In this document: positions 23,987 through 31,281 of the stretch, piece by piece | Numbering within the stretch: the first letter of the stretch is position 1 | How the letters are laid out: the number at the start of each line of letters is the position of its first letter | Source: an uncultured Campylobacter sp. | GTDB taxonomy: Bacteria > Campylobacterota > Campylobacteria > Campylobacterales > Campylobacteraceae | Length of the DNA: 31,281 bases | Assembly (NCBI RefSeq): GCF_938017705.1 | Contig: NZ_CALIIS010000097.1 | Location: 1 to 31,281 of the forward strand | Direction: 5' to 3' | Notes under the pieces: generated by a model | The model's input: only the letters and a program-made list of their open reading frames with translations | The model's database searches: none | What the model was told of the DNA's origin: nothing | Made by a program: the position numbers and the translations under genes

Positions 23987-24088
23987 CTTTGCGGCGGATC
24001 GGAAAATAAAATTTAGTCCTGCGATGGATCGGAAATAAAATTTAGCCGTGTGGCAGGTAGGAAATAAAATTTAACTCCGCAGCGAGCG
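23971..24088. repeat. Four imperfect 29-30 bp tandem repeats
   Basis: Units begin at 23971, 24001, 24031 and 24060. Each starts with GGAAA(A)TAAAATTTA (first base C in unit 1), followed by a more variable GC-rich half; units 1 to 3 keep a GGCGGATC- or GGCAGGTA-like end. Unit 1 contains the last codons and stop of the preceding gene, so the array repeats the stop context. Variable halves show it is old or built by imperfect slippage. Confidence 0.8.
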
Positions 24089-24744
24089 CAACTTGTCATG
24101 GATACGGCCGCCGCGTAAATTTTACCCGTGCCCGCACCTTTTATTAAATTTTGCCCGCTGCCGCTTTCGTTAAATTTAGCTCGCGTCCGAGTTTGCGTTC
24201 GCTTGCAATTATTAAATTTGCTCGTATTTGCCCGAGCTCGCGCCCATTCGTATTCATTAAAATTTATCCCGCATTCGCTCATTAAGCTAGCCTAAAATTC
24301 AGCCCGTATCGGCTTACTATTGTTAAATTTACCCGTCTATGTCCAAACTCTTGCTTGTCCGCTCTTATGGAATTTAGCTCGCATTGTCTGCTCGCATCGG
24401 CTTGCTCGTTAAATTTGATCCGTCCGCACCGCCTGTTCGCTACCCCATCAATATCGCTTGCTCGTTTGCCGCTTCGTCCGCGCCGCCGATCAGTTTAAAA
24501 TTTAAAGTCGTACTCGCTCATTAAAATTTTAAATTTACCTGACCGATTAAAATTTCATGTTTGTCCGCACGTTTCAAATTTTAAAGCCGTGCCGCACTTT
24601 TTAAAATTCCAAGCCGCGCTCGTCCGCTACATAAAATTTTATTTCGCGTCTACCGCTTGCGTTAAATTTAGCTCGCGTCTGCTTGGATGTCGCCGCTCGC
24701 GCGATCAATAAATTTATATCAATACGGGCGCCGAAATTTTAAGC
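24089..24744. other. Gene-free, word-repeating spacer
   Basis: No gene with a start signal is visible. The stretch is made of TTAAATTT-type words, each followed by GC-rich pieces such as AGCTCGC, ACCCGT or GCCCGC, with irregular spacing of about 25-50 bp. It looks like an eroded continuation of the tandem array at 23971. No clear terminator for the mcc operon can be seen in it, and no CRISPR-like constant repeat. Confidence 0.55.
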
Positions 24745-24750
24745 TATAAT
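24745..24750 (+). promoter_or_regulatory. -10 box of the DUF364 gene
   Basis: TATAAT, 30 bp upstream of the ATG at 24781, with AAAGGAG as ribosome-binding site in between. Confidence 0.6.
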
Positions 24751-24780
24751 GGCGCTAAATTCCGCATTAAAGGAGCTAAA

Positions 24781-25602
24781 ATGAGCGAAATTTTAGATCA
24801 GACGCTGGAGCGCGCGAAAGAAATTTTAGGAGCGGAGGCGCTGGATCTTAAGATCGAGCGCGCCGTCGTGGGGCTATTTTTTAGCGGCGTGAAGCTGCAA
24901 GGCGGCGCGTGCGGGCTTAGCTATACGCCGCTAAAGTCCCTATCAGGCGCCGTTTGCTGCCCCTCGCAGGCAAGCGTGATGCCCGATTCGGGCAATATCG
25001 CAGGCAAAAGCGTGCGCTATCTGCTGCGCGATCTGGGCTCCGCCGCGCCGCTTAAAAAGACGCTGGCGCTCGCTGCGCTAAATGCGCTTGGCAGGGCGTG
25101 CTTTGATAAAATTCACGCGGATTACGACGTGAAATTCGGCGCCGATCCCTTTGAGCAGCTGCAGATCGAGCGCGGCAGCTTTAGCGTCGTCGTGGGCGCG
25201 CTGGTGCCCTACATCAAGACGCTGATGAAAAATGGCGCGGATTTTAAAATTTTAGAGCTTGACAAAAGCACGCTCAAGCAGGCCGAGCTGCCGTTTTACC
25301 TACCTGCAAGCGAGGCCGCAAGCGTCGTGCCGCGCGCCGACAACGTGATAATCACGGCTACGACGCTCATCAACGACACGCTGGATGGACTTTTGCGCCT
25401 GAAAAAAAGCGGCGCCAAGCTCGTGCTCCTGGGGCCTACCACGCCGCTACTGCCGCAGGCGCTGTTTGAGCGCGGCGTGGACTTTGCGGGCGGCACGCTC
25501 GTGCGGGATGCGGACGCGGTGCTCGATATCATCGCACAGGCAGGCTCGGGGTATCACTTTTTGGGTAAATTTGCCGATAAAATCACGATCTGTAGGGGCT
25601 AG
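24781..25602 (+). CDS. DUF4213/DUF364 protein, putative metal-chelation domain
   Basis: A cytoplasmic protein of 273 residues. The N-terminal part (about 1-100) resembles DUF4213, with GVKLQGGACGLSYTPL and the SVRYLLRDLG helix. The C-terminal part (about 115-270) is the Rossmann-like DUF364 domain with VVVGALVPYIKTL, DNVIITATTLINDTLDGLL and AKLVLLGPTTPLLPQALFERG. Pfam describes DUF364 as a possible heavy-metal chelation domain, but no reaction is established. The ATG has AAAGGAG and a TATAAT box upstream. It is separated from the mcc operon by 0.8 kb and has its own promoter, so a link with copper handling is possible but unsupported. Confidence 0.85.
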   Translation: MSEILDQTLERAKEILGAEALDLKIERAVVGLFFSGVKLQGGACGLSYTPLKSLSGAVCCPSQASVMPDSGNIAGKSVRYLLRDLGSAAPLKKTLALAALNALGRACFDKIHADYDVKFGADPFEQLQIERGSFSVVVGALVPYIKTLMKNGADFKILELDKSTLKQAELPFYLPASEAASVVPRADNVIITATTLINDTLDGLLRLKKSGAKLVLLGPTTPLLPQALFERGVDFAGGTLVRDADAVLDIIAQAGSGYHFLGKFADKITICRG

Positions 25603-25703
25603 CACGCGGATTGAAATTTTAAAATTTAGCGCGCAAGCGGCTTTGCAGCGGATTTTTATAGATCTACGCGAACGTTTTAAGAGGTCTTTTTTAAAAAACG
25701 ATG

Positions 25704-25709
25704 TAAAAT
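25704..25709 (+). promoter_or_regulatory. Possible -10 box of the hydrolase gene
   Basis: TAAAAT, 29 bp upstream of the ATG at 25739. A weak match, listed because the upstream gene ends 136 bp earlier. Confidence 0.3.
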
Positions 25710-25738
25710 GTCCGCTTTAGAAATGAGAGGAGCTATAG

Positions 25739-26422
25739 ATGAATAGCAAAAGACGAAATGCGATGAAATTTAGCTTGGCGTGCGCAGCTTCGCTACTTTG
25801 CGTCGGTACCGCCTCGTTTGGGGCGAGCTTAAATTCGAAGGAAAAAAATATGCAAAAGTGCGTCTATATCGTGCACGGCTACGACGCTTCGCCTAAGAAG
25901 CACTGGTTTGCTTGGCTTAAAAGCGAGATCGAAAAATCGGGCGCGAGGGCGGAAATTTTAACTATGCCTACGCCCGCGAATCCTAAGCTTGATGAGTGGC
26001 TGAAAACTCTGCGAGAAAGCGTAAAATTTGAAGGCGAAGTCTATCTGGTCGGACACAGCCTCGGATGCCCTACGATCTTAAATTTCTTACAAAGCAGTGC
26101 CATGGGCGGCGCAGTAGAGGGGATCGTGCTGGTCTCGGGGCTTGCAAAGCCGCTTAGCGATCCGCAATTTAAAATTTTAGACGAGTTTATGGATAAAGGC
26201 TTTGATTTTGAGCGCATAAAAGCCGCCGCAAAACAGCGCGCTGTAATTTCTGCGAAGGATGATTATATCGTGCCGTTTAGCTTCAGCCGCGAGTTAGCGG
26301 GGCAGATCGATGCTAAGTTTTACGAAGTGGAGAAGGGCGGGCATTTTTTAGACAGGGACGGCTTTACGAAGTTTGATCTAGTCTATGAAATTTTAGAAAA
26401 AATGATGAAGCTAAAGGGCTAG
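25739..26422 (+). CDS. RBBP9/YdeN-type alpha/beta serine hydrolase with signal peptide
   Basis: A 227-residue alpha/beta hydrolase of the small RBBP9/YdeN type. The core begins VYIVHGYDASPKKHWFAWL. The nucleophile is S107 in VGHSLGCP, the acid is D174 or D175 in SAKDDYIVP, and the histidine is H202 in KGGHFLDRDG. Natural substrates of the family are mostly unknown. Oddly, this copy has a leader of about 35 residues containing KRRNAMKFSLACAASLLCVGTASFGA, which looks like an export signal, whereas family members are normally cytoplasmic. An internal ATG at 25850 with AAGGAA upstream would give the plain cytoplasmic form MQKCVYIVHGYD. The first start has GAGAGGAG and is preferred; both forms could be made. 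Confidence 0.88.
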   Translation: MNSKRRNAMKFSLACAASLLCVGTASFGASLNSKEKNMQKCVYIVHGYDASPKKHWFAWLKSEIEKSGARAEILTMPTPANPKLDEWLKTLRESVKFEGEVYLVGHSLGCPTILNFLQSSAMGGAVEGIVLVSGLAKPLSDPQFKILDEFMDKGFDFERIKAAAKQRAVISAKDDYIVPFSFSRELAGQIDAKFYEVEKGGHFLDRDGFTKFDLVYEILEKMMKLKG

Positions 26423-26591
26423 ATTTGGGGCAAACGCGCCCGCTAGATCGATATTTGCTTCTGCATTCGCCGCTCGCGCATTCTCTGCCGAAGCTCGGAT
26501 TTGATTTAAAGAGCGGCAAAAATAAGACCTCTTCGTTAGCTGCAAAGCTCCGAGCTCGCGCAGATAAGTCCGCGGCGCAATCACCGTTTGC

Positions 26592-26614
26592 AAAGGCGAG
26601 TTCTGCGCCTTTTT
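26592..26614 (+). terminator. Possible intrinsic terminator
   Basis: AAAGGCG, seven-base loop, CGCCTTT, continuing to five T in total. It lies 170 bp after the hydrolase stop, so it may serve that transcript. Confidence 0.5.
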
Positions 26615-26869
26615 AAAATTTTGTAAACGCTACAGCGGCATAAATGCGTTTTACATAAATGTTAAAGCGCGGCGGCTAGTAGGTTTTGAGTTGCGGCGAG
26701 ATAAAATTTCGCGTCCGCGGCGGAGCTTTTGCGACGATGAAATTTTAAAATTTTAAAGCAAGCGGGATGATGAAATTTCAAATCTCGCTTGGCCCGCGCG
26801 GGCTAAATCCGTGCCTAAGCCCGTGCTGCGCGAGAGATAAAATTTGGCGGGCGCGAAAGGCGCATAAGT
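26615..26869. other. Intergenic spacer
   Basis: Together with 26423-26591 this makes about 450 bp between the hydrolase and the next gene. No gene is visible. It has several GATGAAATTTTAAAATTT-like words around 26735-26785, related to the palindromic repeat at 7148 and 7699. Confidence 0.5.
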
Positions 26870-26953
26870 TTAACTTTTCTTTTCGTTAAACACATACGAG
26901 ATCACGAAAACGATCAGACAAACGAGCGCGAACGCGAATACAAACGCCGCGCT
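26870..26953 (-). pseudogene. In-frame continuation after TAG
   Basis: Twenty-six codons plus TAA, in frame with the 117-aa gene. They encode a hydrophobic segment (FALVCLIVFVISYVF) and NEKKS. No start codon or ribosome-binding site lies directly before it, so it is better explained as the separated end of the upstream gene than as a gene of its own. Confidence 0.55.
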
Positions 26954-27307
26954 CTAGCCGGCGGTACGCTCGCCCAAAAAATACCCCTCTGCGAGGCACG
27001 CCAAAAACCCGCCGTAAAAAGCGCCGAGCGATAAATTTTCTACCGCAAAAAGCAGCAAACTGAGATTTGGATTTTTTATAAATAGCTTACTTAGCTTAAA
27101 GTTTTTATACCTTTTAAACAAATACCAAAGCAGCACGCAAGCCAAAATCGCAAATATTGCCGCAAAAACGGCAATCCTTAGCGCGCCATCAAAAGGCAAA
27201 ACCGCCAAAATCAATGCCGCCGCCCACCAATCAAGCAAGAAAACCATCGGCACCGCCAGCAAATATCTCGCCGTCCTGTGAAATTTATACCTTTGCTCCG
27301 CACTCAC
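26954..27307 (-). CDS. Membrane protein, possibly truncated by an in-frame TAG
   Basis: A 117-residue hydrophobic protein with three to four membrane helices (about 13-38, 42-62 and 82-108). I do not recognise the family. The start is GTG at 27307 (SAEQRYKF); a decayed copy at 29204 has ATG at the matching place, which supports this start. AAGGAG lies 13 bp upstream, somewhat far. The gene ends at a TAG, but the same frame stays open for another 26 codons to a TAA at 26870. That extension encodes a further hydrophobic helix and the charged tail NEKKS, typical of a membrane protein C-terminus. The TAG is therefore probably a nonsense mutation, a readthrough site or a sequencing error. It is the last gene of the low-GC cassette. 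Confidence 0.7.
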   Translation of the reverse strand: MSAEQRYKFHRTARYLLAVPMVFLLDWWAAALILAVLPFDGALRIAVFAAIFAILACVLLWYLFKRYKNFKLSKLFIKNPNLSLLLFAVENLSLGAFYGGFLACLAEGYFLGERTAG

Positions 27308-27335
27308 TATATATTGCGCACTCCTTGATATTTTA

Positions 27336-28127
27336 TCATGGCATATCTGCCAATTCTTTTATCATACTCTCAACACTTTTGTCTATATTGGTTTTCGTAG
27401 TGCCACAGTTATCAAATTCTAAATAACTAATATTTTGTTTAAGATCTGATTTATGGTTCTCATACCAACTTAATTCTTTATTTATTTGCTCCATAAATTT
27501 TTCGTTATCAAAAAGATAGATGTAGGTAAAAGCCAATTTATTTCTATCTAGAATTATGCCATCTCCATTATATAGATAATACTCATGCTCGCCTACCAAT
27601 TGAATTATCGGAGTAGTAAATCCCGCGCTATTTTTATCTAAATTTACGCTTATAAACTCTGGCTTCAAAACAATAGGCTTTAAATTTAGTAATTCAAAAT
27701 AGATATATCTTGATTTGTTATAAGAGATATTTCTATCTCGGTTTATTTCCAATACTTTATCATACGTTATTTTATTGCCATATCCATAAGCAGCGTAATA
27801 ATTCAGCATTTTATTATAGATATCTCTACATTCTTTGATGCCCTTAAATTTTTTACAATCGTTACTCCTCATCGTATAAAGAATTATTTTGCCTTTTTCT
27901 AAAAAATCCAAAATCGCTCTTTTATACAGCTCCTCTTTGGGCAAAATTCTATCCTCTTTAAGGCAGTATCCCTGCTTGTATTTGTCGTAGTCGGAAGTAG
28001 AAACGACGGCGAAGCCTCGTGAAGTGGAATAATCAGGGATTGTTCGGATAAATGCGGCACAGAGTATCGCCGCTAGAAGTAGTGTGCCAGCTAGCGCTTT
28101 AAATTTAATAGATTTATAAAATTTCAT
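27336..28127 (-). CDS. Unknown anchored or secreted protein, paralogue A
   Basis: A 263-residue protein of unknown function with one N-terminal hydrophobic helix (about residues 8-28), a signal peptide or anchor. The rest is a polar, lysine- and tyrosine-rich domain predicted outside the cytoplasm. It shares clear landmarks with the protein at 28323-29123: IPDYSTS near residue 30, KYKQGYCLKEDRIL near 50-63 and FDNCG near the end. Its coding DNA is far more AT-rich than the neighbours, which suggests acquisition or loose constraint. AAAGGAC precedes the ATG. It follows a 41-aa ORF by 20 bp and precedes the membrane gene by 28 bp, so the cassette is probably one operon. Confidence 0.75.
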   Translation of the reverse strand: MKFYKSIKFKALAGTLLLAAILCAAFIRTIPDYSTSRGFAVVSTSDYDKYKQGYCLKEDRILPKEELYKRAILDFLEKGKIILYTMRSNDCKKFKGIKECRDIYNKMLNYYAAYGYGNKITYDKVLEINRDRNISYNKSRYIYFELLNLKPIVLKPEFISVNLDKNSAGFTTPIIQLVGEHEYYLYNGDGIILDRNKLAFTYIYLFDNEKFMEQINKELSWYENHKSDLKQNISYLEFDNCGTTKTNIDKSVESMIKELADMP

Positions 28128-28147
28128 ATCAGTCCTTTTCTATCCAT

Positions 28148-28273
28148 TCATTCGTTAGAGGCTAATTCTTTCGGACCAGGAGGAGTTTTCTTCCCCCGCA
28201 AATAATAACTCAATATATCGACGCCATAATTGCCCTCTAATTCTAATCTCAAATCAGTTTCTTTTTTGCTCAT
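28148..28273 (-). CDS. 41-aa ORF between the paralogues
   Basis: A short gene, supported by AAAGGATAAG just before its ATG and by tight spacing: 49 bp after the upstream paralogue and 20 bp before the downstream one. The product begins MSKKETDLRLELEGNYG. It contains YYLRGKKTPPGPKEL and ends in a charged, proline-containing tail, with no signal peptide or membrane helix. I do not recognise it. In cassettes like this a small cytoplasmic protein could be an immunity, chaperone or toxin fragment, but nothing in the sequence decides this. Confidence 0.55.
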   Translation of the reverse strand: MSKKETDLRLELEGNYGVDILSYYLRGKKTPPGPKELASNE

Positions 28274-28322
28274 CTCTTATCCTTTTTCGGTTACATTCGT
28301 TAAGATAAAATTTCAACCAATC

Positions 28323-29123
28323 TTATCCGCCGTGAATCCACATATCCAGCTCCTGTTCCGCCGGGGCTTTGATATCAAAATCTATATTTCCGCAATTATC
28401 GTATGAGAATTTACGTCTATAATGTTTCATATGAGTATAAGCCAAGACTTTGTTAAAGTTTTCTAAACTCTCATATCCGCTTTTTATTGCCATTAAATTT
28501 TTAATAACATTATATTCAATGTAAAAACTTATATCATCGACATCAACATAATTCACAAAAAATTGATTTTCTTTAATTAAAAATGATTTTTCTAAAAACA
28601 TTTTTCCGTTATGAAATGGATTTTTCTCTTCCGATAAGATAATAGGCTGTCTAAAGCCTAAAATTTCATCCTTATATACAAAATATTTTGATAGATCGGA
28701 GATATCTATTTGCATCTTGTCTTTTATCTCATAATCAAAACTCTTTCTATCGGTATTTTCAACCAAAAAATCAAACCAGTTTTCTTCATTAAAATCGCCG
28801 ATTAGATAGAGCTTGGAGATGTGCGCCGTATAAAAACTATGGCCGAAAATTTTTATATCGTGCTCATCGATAATGGTATTTCGCAGAACCTCATAGTCGT
28901 GATATCTTTTAAAATAATTTATAGCGGCATTTTGAAGTAGCTCTTCGTTACTCAGAATTCTATTCTCTTTTAGACAATATCCCTTTTGATATTTGTAATA
29001 GCTAAAAATAGTAACTACGCAGGAGCCTTGCGAAGTGGAATAATCCGGCACGATGCGGATAAACAGGGCGCAGAAAAGTAGTGCTGCGGCTAGGATTTTA
29101 AATTTAAGTTTGCGAAATTTCAT
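28323..29123 (-). CDS. Unknown anchored or secreted protein, paralogue B
   Basis: A 266-residue relative of the protein at 27336-28127, with the same plan. An N-terminal helix (about 8-24) is followed by IVPDYSTSQG, YYKYQKGYCLKENRIL and, near the C-terminus, FSYDNCGN. The two conserved cysteines (GYC and NCG) could form a disulfide outside the cytoplasm. Between these landmarks the two proteins have diverged strongly, so the duplication is old or the middle evolves quickly. The DNA is equally AT-rich. The upstream sequence (AGGATCGTA before the ATG) includes a weak ribosome-binding site, and the gene starts just after a remnant of the membrane gene found at the other end of the cassette. Confidence 0.75.
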   Translation of the reverse strand: MKFRKLKFKILAAALLFCALFIRIVPDYSTSQGSCVVTIFSYYKYQKGYCLKENRILSNEELLQNAAINYFKRYHDYEVLRNTIIDEHDIKIFGHSFYTAHISKLYLIGDFNEENWFDFLVENTDRKSFDYEIKDKMQIDISDLSKYFVYKDEILGFRQPIILSEEKNPFHNGKMFLEKSFLIKENQFFVNYVDVDDISFYIEYNVIKNLMAIKSGYESLENFNKVLAYTHMKHYRRKFSYDNCGNIDFDIKAPAEQELDMWIHGG

Positions 29124-29132
29124 TACGATCCT

Positions 29133-29204
29133 TTAGGCGCCGCCAGTAAAACAAACCGCACACCTCGCCGCTCCGTTAAATTTATACCTTCGCTCCGCAT
29201 TCAT
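29133..29204 (-). pseudogene. Remnant of a second copy of the membrane gene
   Basis: A 23-codon frame starting MNAERRYKFNGAAR matches the beginning of the gene at 27307, which reads MSAEQRYKFHRTAR. The DNA match resumes downstream at CTGGCGG(C/T)GCC after an insertion of about 10 bases that shifts the frame. The copy ends at the start of the next gene. This is a decayed partial duplicate and probably makes no product. Confidence 0.7.
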
Positions 29205-29580
29205 CGCCCCGACCTTTTTAAATTTGAGATAAATTTTAGCGACGCTCAAAGTTTTTCTACCCGCGCCAAAACCCCTTTGCATCGCTAAATTTCATATCTC
29301 GCACTACCAAATTTTAAATCGCCGCAACATTTAAATTTTTGGTTCTCGCGATGCTTAAATTTTACTCGGCGCGGCGCCAAAAATTTCAGATAAGCTCTAA
29401 AGCCGCGCCTTAGTTTTATATCCGCAAGCTTTAACCGCGCCGTAAAAAGTCGGTCTGCCACGTAAAATTCAGCGGCGCGGCGAAGAGGGTCCGTCTCGTA
29501 AAGCGGTGCTACATCAAATTTAGCCGCACCGCAAAAGCTACTCCGCTGCGCAAAATTTAACCGCGCCGCGCCAAAGCTCG
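29205..29580. other. Intergenic spacer of 376 bp
   Basis: No gene is visible. It has AAATTTTAA-type words alternating with CGCGCC/GCCGCG pieces, as in the other spacers. It separates the low-GC cassette from the DUF4139-type gene, both on the minus strand. I see no clear terminator or promoter. Confidence 0.5.
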
Positions 29581-31017
29581 TTACTTCTTCGGTTTGCTTA
29601 GCTCATAGCCGAAGTGGATCTTTTTGCTCTCGCCCGGCTTTAGCTCGAAGTCCCAGCTAAGCAGTCCGTCCTTGCCGAGGCTGCTCTGCTCGGGCGAGTT
29701 TTTCAGCGCGACCTTTACGTCCTCATGCGTCGAAACGGGCGCTCGCTCTTGCAAAACCACGTTCCACGCGCGCTTGGAGCTATTTTTGATCTCGTAGTCC
29801 CAAGCCATAGAATTTTTACTTTCGCCGCCGAAAAATGAGTTTTTCGTGAAGTTGTTCGCCTGCTCTTTTTTAACTTCGATCAGGCTGTTTTTACCCAAGT
29901 ACGCCGTAGCCTCCGCATTTGCGGCAAAGCCTAGATGCACGAGCCCGATCTGCACGCCGTCGAGCTTTATTAGCGTTTCGCTCTCCTCTATGCTTCTTTC
30001 GGGGATAAATTTAGCCCGCACGTAGGCTGCCTCGCTGCCGTAGCCGTCGATGAGTAGATCAAATTTTGCATCCAAGCTCTGTTTATCGAAGCTGAACTCG
30101 CCCGCCTCGCCCGCCTTGAGGCTTACGCCGCTAATTTTCCACACCTTTGAGAGCGAGCTTTCGATATTCGAGCCCGTCCTTGCATACGACGATCTCGCCT
30201 CCGCCGCAGGCGCCCTCTGCATATCCGCCACCTCTAGCATCACGTCCTTTTTATAAGCCGCCGCGGGCTCAGGCTCCATAGGCTCGCCCTCGTACCACGG
30301 GTAAAAGGGCTGCGGCGCGGTCTGTGAGGAGTACTCGTAAGGATACAGCGCGATCGTCAAATTCGCTAGCTCAGCGTTTAGCGGATTTTGCACCGAGAGT
30401 TTTTGCGCGACCTCGATTTTGCCGCTAGCAAGATCTGCGGAGAGCTCGTTGTGCGTGTAGGCGCTAACATCGACGGGGTAGCTTATTTTTACAAAGCTCG
30501 GATCGCAGCCAAAGTTCGCGTTTAAGCGGCGCTCGTTTTTGATCCGGTATTTTGAAATTTTCTCTTTGAGCTTTCCGATTTGCTCGTCCGTCTTTGAAAT
30601 TTCGCCCGCTACGAGCAAGACCTCGTCGTAAATTTTTTGCGAATCCGCCTTTAGGCTCGCCAGGCTTCTATCTTTTAAGCTCGCAAAATCGCTTAAAAAG
30701 CGCTGCTGCGCCTTAAGCGCGACCAGGCGGTCGCTTAGCTCGCGCAAGCTCTTTTCGTCCGCCTCTTTTTTGGCGAATTCCGCGTTTTTCACGGGCTCGC
30801 TCTCCTCCAAAGACAATTCGCGCACTTCGCAAGAGCCCGCAATCTCGATGCTGCGGATATCCAAGTACTCCGGCACGTTCACGCTGAAGTTTGATTTTTG
30901 CGCGCCGAAGTTTTGATGCAAGAAGGCGGAGTTCGCGTAGATCTCAAGGCTGTTTTCCTGCGCGCTTAAATTTACGGCAAGCGCCGCAGCTGCGCTTAAA
31001 GGCACTATTTTTTTCAT
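29581..31017 (-). CDS. DUF4139-type exported protein (DUF4140/DUF4139)
   Basis: A 478-residue exported protein with a signal peptide (cleavage near LSAQE, residue 20). A short N-terminal beta domain of the DUF4140 type (about 22-70) is followed by a long coiled coil (about 75-165, rich in K, E, L and S). The C-terminal beta-rich DUF4139 domain (about 190-475) shows VSAYTHNELSADL, YPYEYSSQT and a terminal SWDFELKPGESKKIHFGYEL. This order is that of the proteins sometimes annotated as mucoidy inhibitor MuiA-like, and none has a settled function in Campylobacter. It is monocistronic as far as the window shows. The ATG follows a short AAGGAG-type site. Confidence 0.85.
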   Translation of the reverse strand: MKKIVPLSAAAALAVNLSAQENSLEIYANSAFLHQNFGAQKSNFSVNVPEYLDIRSIEIAGSCEVRELSLEESEPVKNAEFAKKEADEKSLRELSDRLVALKAQQRFLSDFASLKDRSLASLKADSQKIYDEVLLVAGEISKTDEQIGKLKEKISKYRIKNERRLNANFGCDPSFVKISYPVDVSAYTHNELSADLASGKIEVAQKLSVQNPLNAELANLTIALYPYEYSSQTAPQPFYPWYEGEPMEPEPAAAYKKDVMLEVADMQRAPAAEARSSYARTGSNIESSLSKVWKISGVSLKAGEAGEFSFDKQSLDAKFDLLIDGYGSEAAYVRAKFIPERSIEESETLIKLDGVQIGLVHLGFAANAEATAYLGKNSLIEVKKEQANNFTKNSFFGGESKNSMAWDYEIKNSSKRAWNVVLQERAPVSTHEDVKVALKNSPEQSSLGKDGLLSWDFELKPGESKKIHFGYELSKPKK

Positions 31018-31281
31018 TTTTACTCCTTAAAAATTTTACGTAATTGTAACGATAAATTTTGATTTTTATGCTTAAAATTCAGAGCAAATTTTAAAATTCC
31101 GGCCCCGCCGCCCACTTTGAAATTTTAAAATTTCGCCGCCGTAAAAACTCCGCCGCAGAGGCTAAAATTTTACCGCTGCTAACGCCTATTAAGTCCTCTC
31201 GCTCTCGCAGCCGAAGCGATAAAATTTTAAAATTTCGAAGCTTCTATTTCGAGGACGAGCTGTACCCCTCCGCGAAAGTCA
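31018..31281. other. Right-edge intergenic sequence
   Basis: Upstream region of the DUF4139-type gene. A GAAATTTTAAAATTTC palindrome sits at 31119-31134, with a near copy around 31220-31235. No gene or partial gene is visible at this edge. Confidence 0.5.

Noticed and set aside
23971..24744. CRISPR array
   Set aside because: Units are adjacent with no constant spacer length or unique spacers, they decay quickly, and no cas genes are present.

Overview
The window looks like chromosome of a respiratory Campylobacter. Genes carry epsilonproteobacterial signatures: haoCA, the Wolinella-type mcc sulfite respiration cluster, and fused CcsBA cytochrome c synthases. Coding DNA is fairly GC-rich, while intergenic DNA is packed with AAATTTTAAAATTT-like words. 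That fits the higher-GC oral group (C. gracilis, C. showae, C. rectus); C. gracilis is my best guess, but the species cannot be fixed from this sequence alone.

Left part (1-9055): a DUF3137-like membrane protein and a two-subunit class I fumarate hydratase lie on the minus strand. Divergent from them is haoC-haoA, a quinol-oxidising tetraheme anchor plus an octaheme epsilon-type Hao, expected to reduce nitrite and hydroxylamine to ammonium. haoA ends at a clear intrinsic terminator. Then come an unknown 138-aa gene, about 1.2 kb without a recognisable gene, a small lipoprotein and a secreted Sel1-repeat protein.

Centre (9056-23986): a sulfite respiration locus of about 15 kb, all on the plus strand. 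It encodes a two-component system whose kinase has a periplasmic c-type heme motif (MccR, MccS), the octaheme sulfite reductase MccA with seven CXXCH sites plus one CX15CH site, the prolyl isomerase MccB, the Fe-S protein MccC, the quinol dehydrogenase MccD, and the CcsA1 heme lyase expected to serve the CX15CH site. A Sel1 protein, a double-domain NosL protein, a 62-aa membrane peptide, an ABC permease and ATPase, a cysteine-containing polytopic protein and a degenerate NosL-like protein follow. The last six are chained by stop/start overlaps. Because MccA has a heme-copper active site, the tail is best read as a copper handling and delivery module, which is inference. Electrons would pass from menaquinol through MccD and MccC to MccA.

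Right part (23987-31281): a gene-poor stretch starts with a 29-30 bp tandem repeat grown out of the 3' end of the last operon gene. It is followed by a DUF4213/DUF364 protein and a small serine hydrolase. Next is a low-GC minus-strand cassette with two paralogous secreted or anchored proteins of unknown function, a 41-aa peptide between them, a membrane protein interrupted by an in-frame TAG, and a short decayed copy of that membrane gene. The last gene is a DUF4139-type surface protein.
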